The translations under genes and the position numbers were made by a program. This document shows positions 1 to 13,610 of a stretch of 64,000 nucleotides of DNA, piece after piece. Numbering within the stretch: position 1 is the stretch's first letter; the number at the start of each line of letters is the position of its first letter. The stretch is taken from the NCBI GenBank assembly GCA_964036275.1, contig OZ038434.1:21379879-21443878 (forward strand), given 5' to 3'. The DNA is from Litoditis marina (lineage: Eukaryota; Nematoda; Chromadorea; Rhabditida; Rhabditidae). The notes under the pieces were generated by a model that saw only the letters and a program-made list of their open reading frames with translations, was not told the DNA's origin and did not search any database.

Positions 1-31
1 AGCCGAACGCTAACCACTTGACCACTCGGCC
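1..31 (-). mobile_element. tRNA-derived SINE, 5' head fragment (cut by window edge)
   Basis: Read on the minus strand, this is the first 31 bases of the SINE that is complete at 62863-63100. It begins GGCCGAG and carries the pol III A-box TGGTCAAGTGG starting at base 8, the usual place in a tRNA. Its 31 bases are identical to 63070-63100. The rest of the element lies outside the window to the left. Beyond it on the + strand the 99-bp repeat begins immediately, as at the other copy. Confidence 0.8.
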
Positions 32-207
32 AAACTGGACAATCTGTCCACTTTTTGTCCTCAAGGATATTGAAAAACTTTCCTCGGGACAAAAATTGGA
101 CAACCTGTTTACTTTTTGTCTTCAGGAAACCAACTGGACTGGACATTCTGTCCACCTTTTGTCCTCAAGGATGTTGAAAACATTACCTCGGGACAAAAAT
201 TGGACAA
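32..207. repeat. 99-bp tandem repeat, short block at left edge
   Basis: About 1.8 units of the same repeat that fills 60525-64000. The block matches 63101-63276 with about three substitutions and shares its private variants: 'ggatattgaaaaactt' instead of 'ggatgttgaaaacatt', and a GGACT duplication ('aactggactggaca'). The reading frame at 18-230 is only the translation of this repeat and is not a gene. It runs straight into the 169-bp satellite near 207, where 'ggacaat' of this repeat meets 'attttcgccc' of the satellite through shared AT-rich bases. Confidence 0.9.
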
Positions 208-699
208 TTTTCGCCCTACGTGAGATTTAGTATTCAAACTTGGTATTTTTGAACTCCTCTCATGTGTAGAAACTTAAAAATGTTCATCTTATTTGCATAA
301 GTTGAAACAGTCCCGAAATAATTGAGTGGCGGTGCTAATCAAAAACACCCCCAAGTTGACGTGAATGGAGTTGCGATTTTCGCCCTACGTGAGATTTAGT
401 ATTCAAACTTGGTATTTTTGAACTCCTCTCATGTGTAGAAACTTAAAAATGTTCATCTTATTTGTATAAGTTGAAACAGTCCCGAAATAATTGAGTGGCG
501 GTGCTAACCAAAAACACCACCAAGTTGACGTGAATGGAGTTGCGATTTTCGCCCTACGTGGGATTTAGTGTTCAAACTTGGTATTTTTGAACTTCTCTCA
601 TGTGTAGAAACTCAAAAATGTTCATCTTATTTGCATAAGTTGAAACAGTCCCGAAATAATTGAGTGGCGGTGCTAACCAAAAACACCCCCAAGTTGACG

Positions 700-2560
700 T
701 GAATGGAGTTGCGATTTTTGCCCTACGTGAGATTTAGTGTTCAAACTTGGTATTTTTGAACTCCCCTCATGTGTAGAAACTCAAAAATGTTCGTCTTATT
801 AGCATAAGTTGAAACAGTCCCGAAATAATTGAGTGGCGGTGCTAACCAAAAACACCCCCAAGTTGACGTGAATGGAGTTGCGATTTTCGCCCTACGTGGG
901 ATTTAGTATTCAAACTTGGTATTTTTGAACTCCTCTCATGTGTAGAAACTTAAAAATGTTCATCTTATTTGCATAAGTTGAAACAGTCCCGAAATAATTG
1001 AGTGGCGGTGCTAACCAAAAACACCCCCAAATTGACGTGAATGGAGTTGCGATTTACGCCCTACGTGGGATTTAGTATTCAAACTTGGTATTTTTGAACT
1101 CCTCTCATGTGTAGAAACTTAAAAATGTTCATCTTATTAGCATAAGTTGAAACAGTCCCGAAATAATTGAGTGGCGGTGCTAACCAAAAACACCCCCAAA
1201 TTGACGTGAATGGAGTTGCGATTTTTGCCCTACGTGAGATTTAGTGTTCAAACTTGGTATTTTTGAACTCCCCTCATGTGTAGAAACTCAAAAATGTTCA
1301 TCTTATTTGCATAAGTTGAAACAGTCCCGAAATAATTGAGTGGCGGTGCTAACCAAAAACACCCCCAAGTTGACGTGAATGGAGTTGCGATTTTTGCCCT
1401 ACGTGAGATTTAGTGTTCAAACTTGGTATTTTTGAACTCCCCTCATGTGTAGAAACTCAAAAATGTTCGTCTTATTAGCATAAGTTGAAACAGTCCCGAA
1501 ATAATTGAGTGGCGGTGCTAACCAAAAACACCCCCAAGTTGACGTGAATGGAGTTGCGATTTTCGCCCTACGTGGGATTTAGTATTCAAACTTGGTATTT
1601 TTGAACTCCTCTCATGTGTAGAAACTTAAAAATGTTCATCTTATTTGCATAAGTTGAAACAGTCCCGAAATAATTGAGTGGCGGTGCTAACCAAAAACAC
1701 CCCCAAATTGACGTGAATGGAGTTGCGATTTACGCCCTACGTGGGATTTAGTATTCAAACTTGGTATTTTTGAACTCCTCTCATGTGTAGAAACTTAAAA
1801 ATGTTCATCTTATTAGCATAAGTTGAAACAGTCCCGAAATAATTGAGTGGCGGTGCTAACCAAAAACACCCCCAAATTGACGTGAATGGAGTTGCGATTT
1901 TTGCCCTACGTGGGATTTAGTGTTCAAACTTGGTATTTTTGAACTTCTCTCATGTGTAGAAACTCAAAAATGTTCATCTTATTTGCATAAGTTGAAACAG
2001 TCCCGAAATAATTGAGTGGCGGTGCTAACCAAAAACACCCCCAAGTTGACGTGAATGGAGTTGCGATTTTTGCCCTACGTGAGATTTAGTGTTCAAACTT
2101 GGTATTTTTGAACTCCCCTCATGTGTAGAAACTCAAAAATGTTCGTCTTATTAGCATAAGTTGAAACAGTCCCGAAATAATTGAGTGGCGGTGCTAACCA
2201 AAAACACCCCCAAGTTGACGTGAATGGAGTTGCGATTTTCGCCCTACGTGGGATTTAGTATTCAAACTTGGTATTTTTGAACTCCTCTCATGTGTAGAAA
2301 CTTAAAAATGTTCATCTTATTTGCATAAGTTGAAACAGTCCCGAAATAATTGAGTGGCGGTGCTAACCAAAAACACCCCCAAATTGACGTGAATGGAGTT
2401 GCGATTTACGCCCTACGTGGGATTTAGTATTCAAACTTGGTATTTTTGAACTCCTCTCATGTGTAGAAACTTAAAAATGTTCATCTTATTAGCATAAGTT
2501 GAAACAGTCCCGAAATAATTGAGTGGCGGTGCTAACCAAAAACACCCCCAAATTGACGTG
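700..2560. repeat. Higher-order repeat: 4-mer, 676 bp
   Basis: The diagnostic variant 'tgttcgtcttattagc' (TCGTC) occurs at 791, 1467 and 2143, exactly 676 bp (4 x 169) apart, and the intervening three units repeat in the same order (one has the 'gatttacgccc' variant). This is a local four-unit higher-order repeat of about 2.7 copies within the satellite. Confidence 0.85.
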
Positions 2561-4420
2561 AATGGAGTTGCGATTTTTGCCCTACGTGAGATTTAGTGTT
2601 CAAACTTGGTATTTTTGAACTCCCCTCATGTGTAGAAACTCAAAAATGTTCATCTTATTAGCATAAGTTGAAACAGTCCCGAAATAATTGAGTGGCGGTG
2701 CTAACCAAAAACACCCCCAAATTGACGTGAATGGAGTTGCGATTTTTGCCCTACGTGAGATTTAGTGTTCAAACTTGGTATTTTTGAACTCCTCTCATGT
2801 GTAGAAATTCAAAAATGTTCATCTTATTAGCATAAGTTGAAACAGTCCTGAAATAATTGAGTGGCGGTGCTAACCAAAAACACCCCCAAATTGACGTCAA
2901 TGGAGTTGCGATTTTCGCCCTACGTGAGATTTAGTATTCAAACTTGGTATCTTTGAACTCCTCTCATGTGTAGAAACTCAAAAATGTTCATCTTATTAGC
3001 ATAAGTTGAAACAGTCCTGAAATAATTGAGTGGCGGTGCTAACCAAAAACACCCCCAAATTGACGTCAATGGAGTTGCGATTTTCGCCCTACGTGAGATT
3101 TAGTATTCAAACTTGGTATCTTTGAACTCCTCTCATGTGTAGAAACTCAAAAATGTTCATCTTATTTGCATAAGTTGAAACAGTCCCGAAATAATTGAGT
3201 GGCCGTGCTAACCAAAAACACCCCCAAGTTGACGTGAATGGAGTTGCGATTTTCGCCCTACGTGAGATTTAGTATTCAAACTTGGTATTTTTGAACTCCT
3301 CTCATGTGTAGAAACTTAAAAATGTTCATCTTATTTGTATAAGTTGAAACAGTCCCGAAATAATTGAGTGGCGGTGCTAACCAAAAACACCCCCAAATTG
3401 ACGTGAATGGAGTTGCGATTTACGCCCTACGTGGGATTTAGTATTCAAACTTGGTATTTTTGAACTCCTCTCATGTGTAGAAACTTAAAAATGTTCATCT
3501 TATTAGCATAAGTTGAAACAGTCCCGAAATAATTGAGTGGCGGTGCTAACCAAAAACACCCCCAAATTGACGTGAATGGAGTTGCGATTTTTGCCCTACG
3601 TGAGATTTAGTGTTCAAACTTGGTATTTTTGAACTCCCCTCATGTGTAGAAACTCAAAAATGTTCATCTTATTAGCATAAGTTGAAACAGTCCCGAAATA
3701 ATTGAGTGGCGGTGCTAACCAAAAACACCCCCAAATTGACGTGAATGGAGTTGCGATTTTTGCCCTACGTGAGATTTAGTGTTCAAACTTGGTATTTTTG
3801 AACTCCTCTCATGTGTAGAAATTCAAAAATGTTCATCTTATTAGCATAAGTTGAAACAGTCCTGAAATAATTGAGTGGCGGTGCTAACCAAAAACACCCC
3901 CAAATTGACGTCAATGGAGTTGCGATTTTCGCCCTACGTGAGATTTAGTATTCAAACTTGGTATCTTTGAACTCCTCTCATGTGTAGAAACTCAAAAATG
4001 TTCATCTTATTAGCATAAGTTGAAACAGTCCTGAAATAATTGAGTGGCGGTGCTAACCAAAAACACCCCCAAATTGACGTCAATGGAGTTGCGATTTTCG
4101 CCCTACGTGAGATTTAGTATTCAAACTTGGTATCTTTGAACTCCTCTCATGTGTAGAAACTCAAAAATGTTCATCTTATTTGCATAAGTTGAAACAGTCC
4201 CGAAATAATTGAGTGGCCGTGCTAACCAAAAACACCCCCAAGTTGACGTGAATGGAGTTGCGATTTTCGCCCTACGTGAGATTTAGTATTCAAACTTGGT
4301 ATTTTTGAACTCCTCTCATGTGTAGAAACTTAAAAATGTTCATCTTATTTGTATAAGTTGAAACAGTCCCGAAATAATTGAGTGGCCGTGCTAACCAAAA
4401 ACACCCCCAAGTTGACGTGA
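2393..4420. repeat. Higher-order repeat: 6-mer, 1014 bp, two copies
   Basis: The 'gttgcgatttacgccc' unit at 2393 recurs at 3407, and 'gacgtcaatgg' at 2893 recurs at 3907, both 1014 bp (6 x 169) apart. The rare 'cagtcctgaaat' and 'ggtatctttgaa' variants are repeated in the same order in each copy. Its left edge overlaps the end of the 676-bp repeat region, so one periodicity replaces the other. Confidence 0.85.
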
Positions 4421-6279
4421 ATGGAGTTGCGATTTTCGCCCTACGTGGGATTTAGTATTCAAACTTGGTATTTTTGAACTCCTCTCATGTGTAGAAACTT
4501 AAAAATGTTCATCTTATTTGCATAAGTTGAAACAGTCCCGAAATAATTGAGTGGCGGTGCTAACCAAAAACACCCCCAAGTTGACGTGAATGGAGTTGCG
4601 ATTTTCGCCCTACGTGAGATTTAGTATTCAAACTTGGTATTTTTGAACTCCTCTCATGTGTAGAAACTTAAAAATGTTCATCTTATTTGTATAAGTTGAA
4701 ACAGTCCCGAAATAATTGAGTGGCCGTGCTAACCAAAAACACCCCCAAGTTGACGTGAATGGAGTTGCGATTTTCGCCCTACGTGGGATTTAGTATTCAA
4801 ACTTGGTATTTTTGAACTCCTCTCATGTGTAGAAACTTAAAAATGTTCATCTTATTTGCATAAGTTGAAACAGTCCCGAAATAATTGAGTGGCCGTGCTA
4901 ACCAAAAACACCCCCAAGTTGACGTGAATGGAGTTGCGATTTTCGCCCCACGTGGGATTTAGTATTCAAACTTGGTATTTTTGAACTCCTTTCATGTGTA
5001 GAAACTTAAAAATGTTCATCTTATTTGCATAAGTTGAAACAGTCCCGAAATAATTGAGTGGCGGTGCTAACCAAAAACACCCCCAAGTTGACGTGAATGG
5101 AGTTGCGATTTCCGCCCTACGTGAGATTTAGTATTCAAACTTGGTATTTTTGAACTCCTCTCATGTGTAGAAACTTAAAAATGTTCATCTTATTTGTATA
5201 AGTTGAAACAGTCCCGAAATAATTGAGTGGCCGTGCTAACCAAAAACACCCCCAAGTTGACGTGAATGGAGTTGCGATTTTCGCCCTACGTGGGATTTAG
5301 TGTTCAAACTTGGTATTTTTGAACTTCTCTCATGTGTAGAAACTCAAAAATGTTCATCTTATTAGCATAAGTTGAAACAGTCCCGAAATAACTGAGTGGC
5401 GGTGCTAACCAAAAACACCCCCAAGTTGACGTGAATGGAGTTGCGATTTTTGCCCTACGTGGGATTTAGTGTTCAAACTTGGTATTTTTGAACTTCTCTC
5501 ATGTGTAGAAACTTAAAAATGTTCATCTTATTAGCATAAGTTGAAACAGTCCCGAAATAATTGAGTGGCGGTGCTAACCAAAAACATCCCAAATTGACGT
5601 GAATGGAGTTGCGATTTTTGCCCTACGTGAGATTTAGTGTTCAAACTTGGTATTTTTGAACTCCCCTCATGTGTAGAAACTCAAAAATGTTCATCTTATT
5701 AGCATAAGTTGAAACAGTCCCGAAATAATTGAGTGGCGGTGCTAACCAAAAACACCCCCAAATTGACGTGAATGGAGTTGCGATTTTTGCCCTACGTGAG
5801 ATTTAGTGTTCAAACTTGGTATTTTTGAACTCCTCTCATGTGTAGAAACTCAAAAATGTCCATCTTATTAGCATAAGTTGAAACAGTCCTGAAATAATTG
5901 AGTGGCGGTGCTAACCAAAAACACCCCCAAATTGACGTGAATGGAGTTGCGATTTTTGCCCTACGTGAGATTTAGTGTTCAAACTTGGTATTTTTGAACT
6001 TCTCTCATGTGTAGAAACTCAAAAATGTTCATCTTATTAGCATAAGTTGAAACAGTCCCGAAATAACTGAGTGGCGGTGCTAACCAAAAGCACCCCCAAG
6101 TTGACGTGAATGGAGTTGCGATTTTCGCCCTACGTGAGATTTAGTGTTCAAACTTGGTATTTGTGAACTCCTCTCATGTGTAGAAACTCGTAAATGTTCA
6201 TCTTATTAGCATAAGTTGAAACAGTCCCGAAATAATTGAGTGGCGGTGCTAACCAAAAACACCCCCAAGTTGACGTGAA

Positions 6280-8110
6280 TGGAGTTGCGATTTTTGCCCT
6301 ACGTGGGATTTAGTGTTCAAACTTGGTATTTTTGAACTTCTCTCATGTGTAGAAACTTAAAAATGTTCATCTTATTAGCATAAGTTGAAACAGTCCCGAA
6401 ATAATTGAGTGGCCGTGCTAACCAAAAACACCCCCAAGTTGACGTGAATGGAGTTGCGATTTTCGCCCTACGTGAGATTTAGTATTCAAACTTGGTATTT
6501 TTGAACTCCTCTCAAGTGTAGAAACTTAAAAATGTTCATCTTATTTGTATAAGTTGAAACAGCCCCGAAATAATTGAGTGGCGGTGCTAACCAAAAGCAC
6601 CTCCAAGTTGACGTGAATGGATTTGCGATTTTCGCCCTACGTGAGATTTAGTATTCAAACTTGGTATTTTTGAACTCCTCTCATGTGTAGAAACTTAAAA
6701 ATGTTCATCTTATTTGCATAAGTTGAAACAGTCCCGAAATAATTGAGTGGCGGTGCTAACCAAAAACACCCCAAAGTTGACGTGAATGGAGTTGCGATTT
6801 TCGCCCTACGTGAGATTTAGTATTCAAACTTGGTATTTTTGAACTCCTCTCATGTGTAGAAACTTAAAAATGTTCATCTTATTTGTATAAGTTGAAACAG
6901 TCCCGAAATAATTGAGTGGCCGTGCTAACCAAAAACACCCCCAAGTTGACGTGAATGGAGTTGCGATTTTCGCCCTACGTGGGATTTAGTGTTCAAACTT
7001 GGTATTTTTGAACTTCTCTCATGTGTAGAAACTCAAAAATGTTCATCTTATTAGCATAAGTTGAAACAGTCCCGAAATAATTGAGTGGCGGTGCTAACCA
7101 AAAGCACCCCCAAGTTGACGTGAATGGAGTTGCGATTTTCGCCCTACGTGAGATTTAGTGTTCAAACTTGGTATTTTTGAACTCCTCTCATGTGTAGAAA
7201 CTCGTAAATTTTCATCTTATTAGCATAAGTTGAAACAGTCCCGAAATAATTGAGTGGCGGTGCTAACCAAAAACACCCCCAAGTTGACGTGAATGGAGTT
7301 GCGATTTTCGCCCTACGTGAGATTTAGTATTCAAACTTGGTATTTTTGAACTCCTCTCAAGTGTAGAAACTTAAAAATGTTCATCTTATTTGTATAAGTT
7401 GAAACAGCCCCGAAATAATTGAGTGGCGGTGCTAACCAAAAGCACCTCCAAGTTGACGTGAATGGATTTGCGATTTTCGCCCTACGTGAGATTTAGTATT
7501 CAAACTTGGTATTTTTGAACTCCTCTCATGTGTAGAAACTTAAAAATGTTCATCTTATTTGCATAAGTTGAAACAGTCCCGAAATAATTGAGTGGCGGTG
7601 CTAACCAAAAACACCCCAAAGTTGACGTGAATGGAGTTGCGATTTTCGCCCTACGTGAGATTTAGTATTCAAACTTGGTATTTTTGAACTCCTCTCATGT
7701 GTAGAAACTTAAAAATGTTCATCTTATTTGTATAAGTTGAAACAGTCCCGAAATAATTGAGTGGCCGTGCTAACCAAAAACACCCCCAAGTTGACGTGAA
7801 TGGAGTTGCGATTTTCGCCCTACGTGGGATTTAGTGTTCAAACTTGGTATTTTTGAACTTCTCTCATGTGTAGAAACTCAAAAATGTTCATCTTATTAGC
7901 ATAAGTTGAAACAGTCCCGAAATAATTGAGTGGCGGTGCTAACCAAAAGCACCCCCAAGTTGACGTGAATGGAGTTGCGATTTTCGCCCTACGTGAGATT
8001 TAGTGTTCAAACTTGGTATTTTTGAACTCCTCTCATGTGTAGAAACTCGTAAATTTTCATCTTATTAGCATAAGTTGAAACAGTCCCGAAATAATTGAGT
8101 GGCCGTGCTA
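6280..8110. repeat. Higher-order repeat: 5-mer, 845 bp, about two copies
   Basis: The rare 'ctctcaagtgtag' variant at 6513 recurs at 7358, and 'ctcgtaaattttcat' near 7203 recurs near 8048, both 845 bp (5 x 169) apart. The private 'gtgaatggatttgcg' and 'acaccccaaagttg' variants are also copied in order. Confidence 0.8.
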
Positions 8111-8559
8111 ACCAAAAACACCCCCAAGTTGACGTGAATGGAGTTGCGATTTTCGCCCTACGTGAGATTTAGTGTTCAAACTTGGTATTTTTGAACTCCT
8201 CTCATGTGTAGAAACTTAAAAATGTTCATCTTATTAGCATAAGTTGAAACAGTCCCGAAATAATTGAGTGGCGGTGCTAACCCAAAACACCTCCAAGTTG
8301 ACGTGAATGGAGTTGCGATTTTCGCCCTACGTGAGATTTAGTGTTCAAACTTGGTATTTTTGAACTCCTCTCAAGTGTAGAAACTCAAAAATGTTCATCT
8401 TATTTGTATAAGTTGAAACAGCCCCGAAATAATTGAGTGGCGGTGCTAACCAAAAACACCTCCAAGTTGACGTGAATGGAGTTGCGATTTTCGCCCTACG
8501 TGAGATTTAGTATTCAAACTTGGTATTTTTGAACTCCTCTCATGTGTAGAAACTTAAAA

Positions 8560-11500
8560 ATGTTCATCTTATTTGCATAAGTTGAAACAGTCCCGAAATA
8601 ATTGAGTGGCGGTGCTAACCAAAAACACCCCCAAGTTGACGTGAATGGAGTTGCGATTTTCGCCCTACGTGAGATTTAGTATTCAAACTTGGTATTTTTG
8701 AACTCCTCTCATGTGTAGAAACTTAAAAATGTTCATCTTATTTGTATAAGTTGAAACAGTCCCGAAATAATTGAGTGGCCGTGCTAACCAAAAACACCCC
8801 CAAGTTGACGTGAATGGAGTTGCGATTTTCGCCCTACGTGGGATTTAGTGTTCAAACTTGGTATTTTTGAACTTCTCTCATGTGTAGAAACTCAAAAATG
8901 TTCATCTTATTAGCATAAGTTGAAACAGTCCCGAAATAATTGAGTGGCGGTGCTAACCAAAAACACCCCCAAGTTGACGTAAATGAAGTTGCGATTTTCG
9001 CCCTACGTGGGATTTAGTGTTCAAACTTGGTATTTTTGAACTCCTCTCATGTGTAGAAACTTAAAAATGTTCATCTTATTTGCATAAGTTGAAACAGTCC
9101 CGAAATAATTGAGTGGCGGTGCTAACCAAAAACACCCCCAAGTTGACGTGAATGGAGTTGCGATTTTCGCCCTACGTGAGATTTAGTATTCAAACTTGGT
9201 ATTTTTGAACTCCTCTCATGTGTAGAAACTTAAAAATGTTCATCTTATTTGTATAAGTTGAAACAGTCCCGAAATAATTGAGTGGCCGTGCTAACCAAAA
9301 ACACCCCCAAGTTGACGTGAATGGAGTTGCGATTTTCGCCCTACGTGGGATTTAGTGTTCAAACTTGGTATTTTTGAACTTCTCTCATGTGTAGAAACTC
9401 AAAAATGTTCATCTTATTAGCATAAGTTGAAACAGTCCCGAAATAATTGAGTGGCGGTGCTAACCAAAAGCACCCCCAAGTTGACGTGAATGGAGTTGCG
9501 ATTTTCGCCCTACGTGAGATTTAGTGTTCAAACTTGGTATTTGTGAACTCCTCTCATGTGTAGAAACTCGTAAATGTTCATCTTATTAGCATAAGTTGAA
9601 ACAGTCCCGAAATAATTGAGTGGCGGTGCTAACCAAAAACACCCCCAAGTTGACGTGAATGGAGTTGCGATTTTCGCCCTACGTGGGATTTAGTGTTCAA
9701 ACTTGGTATTTTTGAACTTCTCTCATGTGTAGAAACTCAAAAATGTTCATCTTAATAGCATAAGTTGAAACAGTCCCGAAATAATTGAGTGGCGGTGCTA
9801 ACCAAAAACACCCCCAAGTTGACGTGAATGGAGTTGCGATTTTCGCCCTACGTGGGATTTAGTGTTCAAACTTGGTATTTTTGAACTCCTCTCATGTGTA
9901 GAAACTTAAAAATGTTCATCTTATTAGCATAAGTTGAAACAGTCCCGAAATAATTGAGTGGCGGTGCTAACCAAAAACACCCCCAAGTTGACGTGAATGG
10001 AGTTGCGATTTTCGCCCTACGTGGGATTTAGTGTTCAAACTTGGTATTTTTGAACTCCTCTCATGTGTAGAAACTAAAAAATGTTCATCTTATCAGCATA
10101 AGTTGAAACAGTCCCGAAATAATTGAGTGGCGGTGCTAACCAAAAACACCCCCAAGTTGACGTGAATGGAGTTGCGATTTTCCCCCTACGTGGGATTTAG
10201 TGTTCAAACTTGGTGTTTTTGAACTCCTCTCATGTGTAGAAACTGAAAAATGTTCATCTTATTAGCATAAGTTGAAACAGTCCCGAAATAATTGAGTGGC
10301 GGTGCTAACCAAAAACACCCCCAAGTTGACGTGAATGGAGTTGCGATTTTCGCCCTACGTGAGATTTAGTGTTCAAACTTGGTATTTTTGAACTCCTCTC
10401 ATGTGTAGAAACTCGTAAATGTTCATCTTATTAGCATAAGTTGAAACAGTCCCGAAATAATTGAGTGGCGGTGCTAACCAAAAACACCCCCAAGTTGACG
10501 TGAATGGAGTTGCGATTTTCGCCCTACGTGGGATTTAGTGTTCAAACTTGGTATTTTTGAACTCCTCTCATGTGTAGAAACTCAAAAATGTTCATCTTAT
10601 TTGCATAAGTTGAAACAGTCCCGAAATAATTGAGTGGCGGTGCTAACCAAAAACACCCCCAAGTTGACGTGAATGGAGTTGCGATTTTCGCCCTACGTGA
10701 GATTTAGTGTTCAAACTTGGTATTTTTGAACTCCTCTCATGTGTAGAAACTCGTAAATGTTCATCTTATTAGCATAAGTTGAAACAGTCCCGAAATAATT
10801 GAGTGGCGGTGCTAACCAAAAACACCCCCAAGTTGACGTGAATGGAGTTGCGATTTTCGCCCTACGTGGGATTTAGTGTTCAAACTTGGTATTTTTGAAC
10901 TCCTCTCATGTGTAGAAACTCAAAAATGTTCATCTTATTTGCATAAGTTGAAACAGTCCCGAAATAATTGAGTGGCGGTGCTAACCAAAAACACCCCCAA
11001 GTTGACGTGAATGGAGTTGCGATTTTCGCCCTACGTGAGATTTAGTGTTCAAACTTGGTATTTTTGAACTCCTCTCATGTGTAGAAACTCGTAAATGTTC
11101 ATCTTATTAGCATAAGTTGAAACAGTCCCGAAATAATTGAGTGGCGGTGCTAACCAAAAACACCCCCAAGTTGACGTGAATGGAGTTGCGATTTTCGCCC
11201 TACGTGGGATTTAGTGTTCAAACTTGGTATTTTTGAACTCCTCTCATGTGTAGAAACTCAAAAATGTTCATCTTATTTGCATAAGTTGGAACAGTCCCGA
11301 AATAATTGAGTGGCGGTGCTAACCAAAAACACCCCCAAGTTGACGTGAATGGAGTTGCGATTTTCGCCCTACGTGGGATTTAGTGTTCAAACTTGGTATT
11401 TTTGAACTCCTCTCATGTGTAGAAACTTAAAAATGTTCATCTTATTTGCATAAGTTGAAACAGTCCCGAAATAATTGAGTGGCGGTGCTAACCAAAAACA

Positions 11501-13610
11501 CCCCCAAGTTGACGTGAATGGAGTTGCGATTTTCGCCCTACGTGAGATTTAGTATTCAAACTTGGTATTTTTGAACTCCTCTCATGTGTAGAAACTTAAA
11601 AATGTTCATCTTATTTGCATAAGTTGAAACAGTCCCGAAATAATTGAGTGGCGGTGCTAACCAAAAACACCCCCAAGTTGACGTGAATGGAGTTGCGATT
11701 TTCGCCCTACGTGAGATTTAGTATTCAAACTTGGTATTTTTGAACTCCTCTCATGTGTAGAAACTTAAAAATGTTCATCTTATTTGTATAAGTTGAAACA
11801 GTCCCGAAATAATTGAGTGGCCGTGCTAACCAAAAACACCCCCAAGTTGACGTGAATGGAGTTGCGATTTTCGCCCTACGTGGGATTTAGTGTTCAAACT
11901 TGGTATTTTTGAACTTCTCTCATGTGTAGAAACTCAAAAATGTTCATCTTATTAGCATAAGTTGAAACAGTCCCGAAATAATTGAGTGGCGGTGCTAACC
12001 AAAAACACCCCCAAGTTGACGTAAATGAAGTTGCGATTTTCGCCCTACGTGGGATTTAGTGTTCAAACTTGGTATTTTTGAACTCCTCTCATGTGTAGAA
12101 ACTTAAAAATGTTCATCTTATTTGCATAAGTTGAAACAGTCCCGAAATAATTGAGTGGCGGTGCTAACCAAAAACACCCCCAAGTTGACGTGAATGGAGT
12201 TGCGATTTTCGCCCTACGTGAGATTTAGTATTCAAACTTGGTATTTTTGAACTCATCTCATGTGTAGAAACTTAAAAATGTTCATCTTATTTGTATAAGT
12301 TGAAACAGTCCCGAAATAATTGAGTGGCCGTGCTAACCAAAAACACCCCCAAGTTGACGTGAATGGAGTTGCGATTTTCGCCCTACGTGGGATTTAGTGT
12401 TCAAACTTGGTATTTTTGAACTTCTCTCATGTGTAGAAACTCAAAAATGTTCATCTTATTAGCATAAGTTGAAACAGTCCCGAAATGATTGAGTGGCGGT
12501 GCTAACCAAAAGCACCCCCAAGTTGACGTGAATGGAGTTGCGATTTTCGCCCTACGTGAGATTTAGTGTTCAAACTTGGTATTTGTGAACTCCTCTCATG
12601 TGTAGAAACTCGTAAATGTTCATCTTATTAGCATAAGTTGAAACAGTCCCGAAATAATTGAGTGGCGGTGCTAACCAAAAACACCCCCAAGTTGACGTGA
12701 AGGGAGTTGCGATTTTCGCCCTACGTGGGATTTAGTGTTCAAACTTGGTATTTTTGAACTTCTCTCATGTGTAGAAACTCAAAAATGTTCATCTTAATAG
12801 CATAAGTTGAAACAGTCCCGAAATAATTGAGTGGCGGTGCTAACCAAAAACACCCCCAAGTTGACGTGAATGGAGTTGCGATTTTCGCCCTACGTGGGAT
12901 TTAGTGTTCAAACTTGGTATTTTTGAACTCCTCTCATGTGTAGAAACTTAAAAATGTTCATCTTATTAGCATAAGTTGAAACAGTCCCGAAATAATTGAG
13001 TGGCGGTGCTAACCAAAAACACCCCCAAGTTGACGTGAATGGAGTTGCGATTTTCGCCCTACGTGGGATTTAGTGTTCAAACTTGGTATTTTTGAACTCC
13101 TCTCATGTGTAGAAACTAAAAAATGTTCATCTTATTAGCATAAGTTGAAACAGTCCCGAAATAATTGAGTGGCGGTGCTAACCAAAAACACCCCCAAGTT
13201 GACGTGAATGGAGTTGCGATTTTCCCCCTACGTGGGATTTAGTGTTCAAACTTGGTGTTTTTGAACTCCTCTCATGTGTAGAAACTGAAAAATGTTCATC
13301 TTATTAGCATAAGTTGAAACAGTCCCGAAATAATTGAGTGGCGGTGCTAACCAAAAACACCCCCAAGTTGACGTGAATGGAGTTGCGATTTTCGCCCTAC
13401 GTGAGATTTAGTGTTCAAACTTGGTATTTTTGAACTCCTCTCATGTGTAGAAACTCGTAAATGTTCATCTTATTAGCATAAGTTGAAACAGTCCCGAAAT
13501 AATTGAGTGGCGGTGCTAACCAAAAACACCCCCAAGTTGACGTGAATGGAGTTGCGATTTTCGCCCTACGTGGGATTTAGTGTTCAAACTTGGTATTTTT
13601 GAACTCCTCT
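8560..13610. repeat. Large higher-order duplication: 18 units, 3042 bp offset
   Basis: Rare variants recur at exactly 3042 bp (18 x 169): 'aaatgaagttg' at 8981 and 12023, and 'aactgaaaaatg' at 10241 and 13283. The segments 8560-10570 and 11600-13610 look nearly identical, differing at isolated bases such as 'actcatctca' near 12253. The stretch between them holds a separate dimer repeat. Confidence 0.8.
10320..11300. repeat. Dimeric higher-order repeat, 338 bp
   Basis: Units with 'actcgtaaatg...attagc' alternate with units carrying 'actcaaaaatg...atttgc'. The CTCG marker lies at 10412, 10750 and 11088, spaced 338 bp (2 x 169). This is the clearest two-type alternation in the array. Confidence 0.85.

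Noticed and set aside
18..230. 70-aa frame at the left edge
   Set aside because: Translation of the SINE edge and the 99-bp repeat; ends in the satellite.
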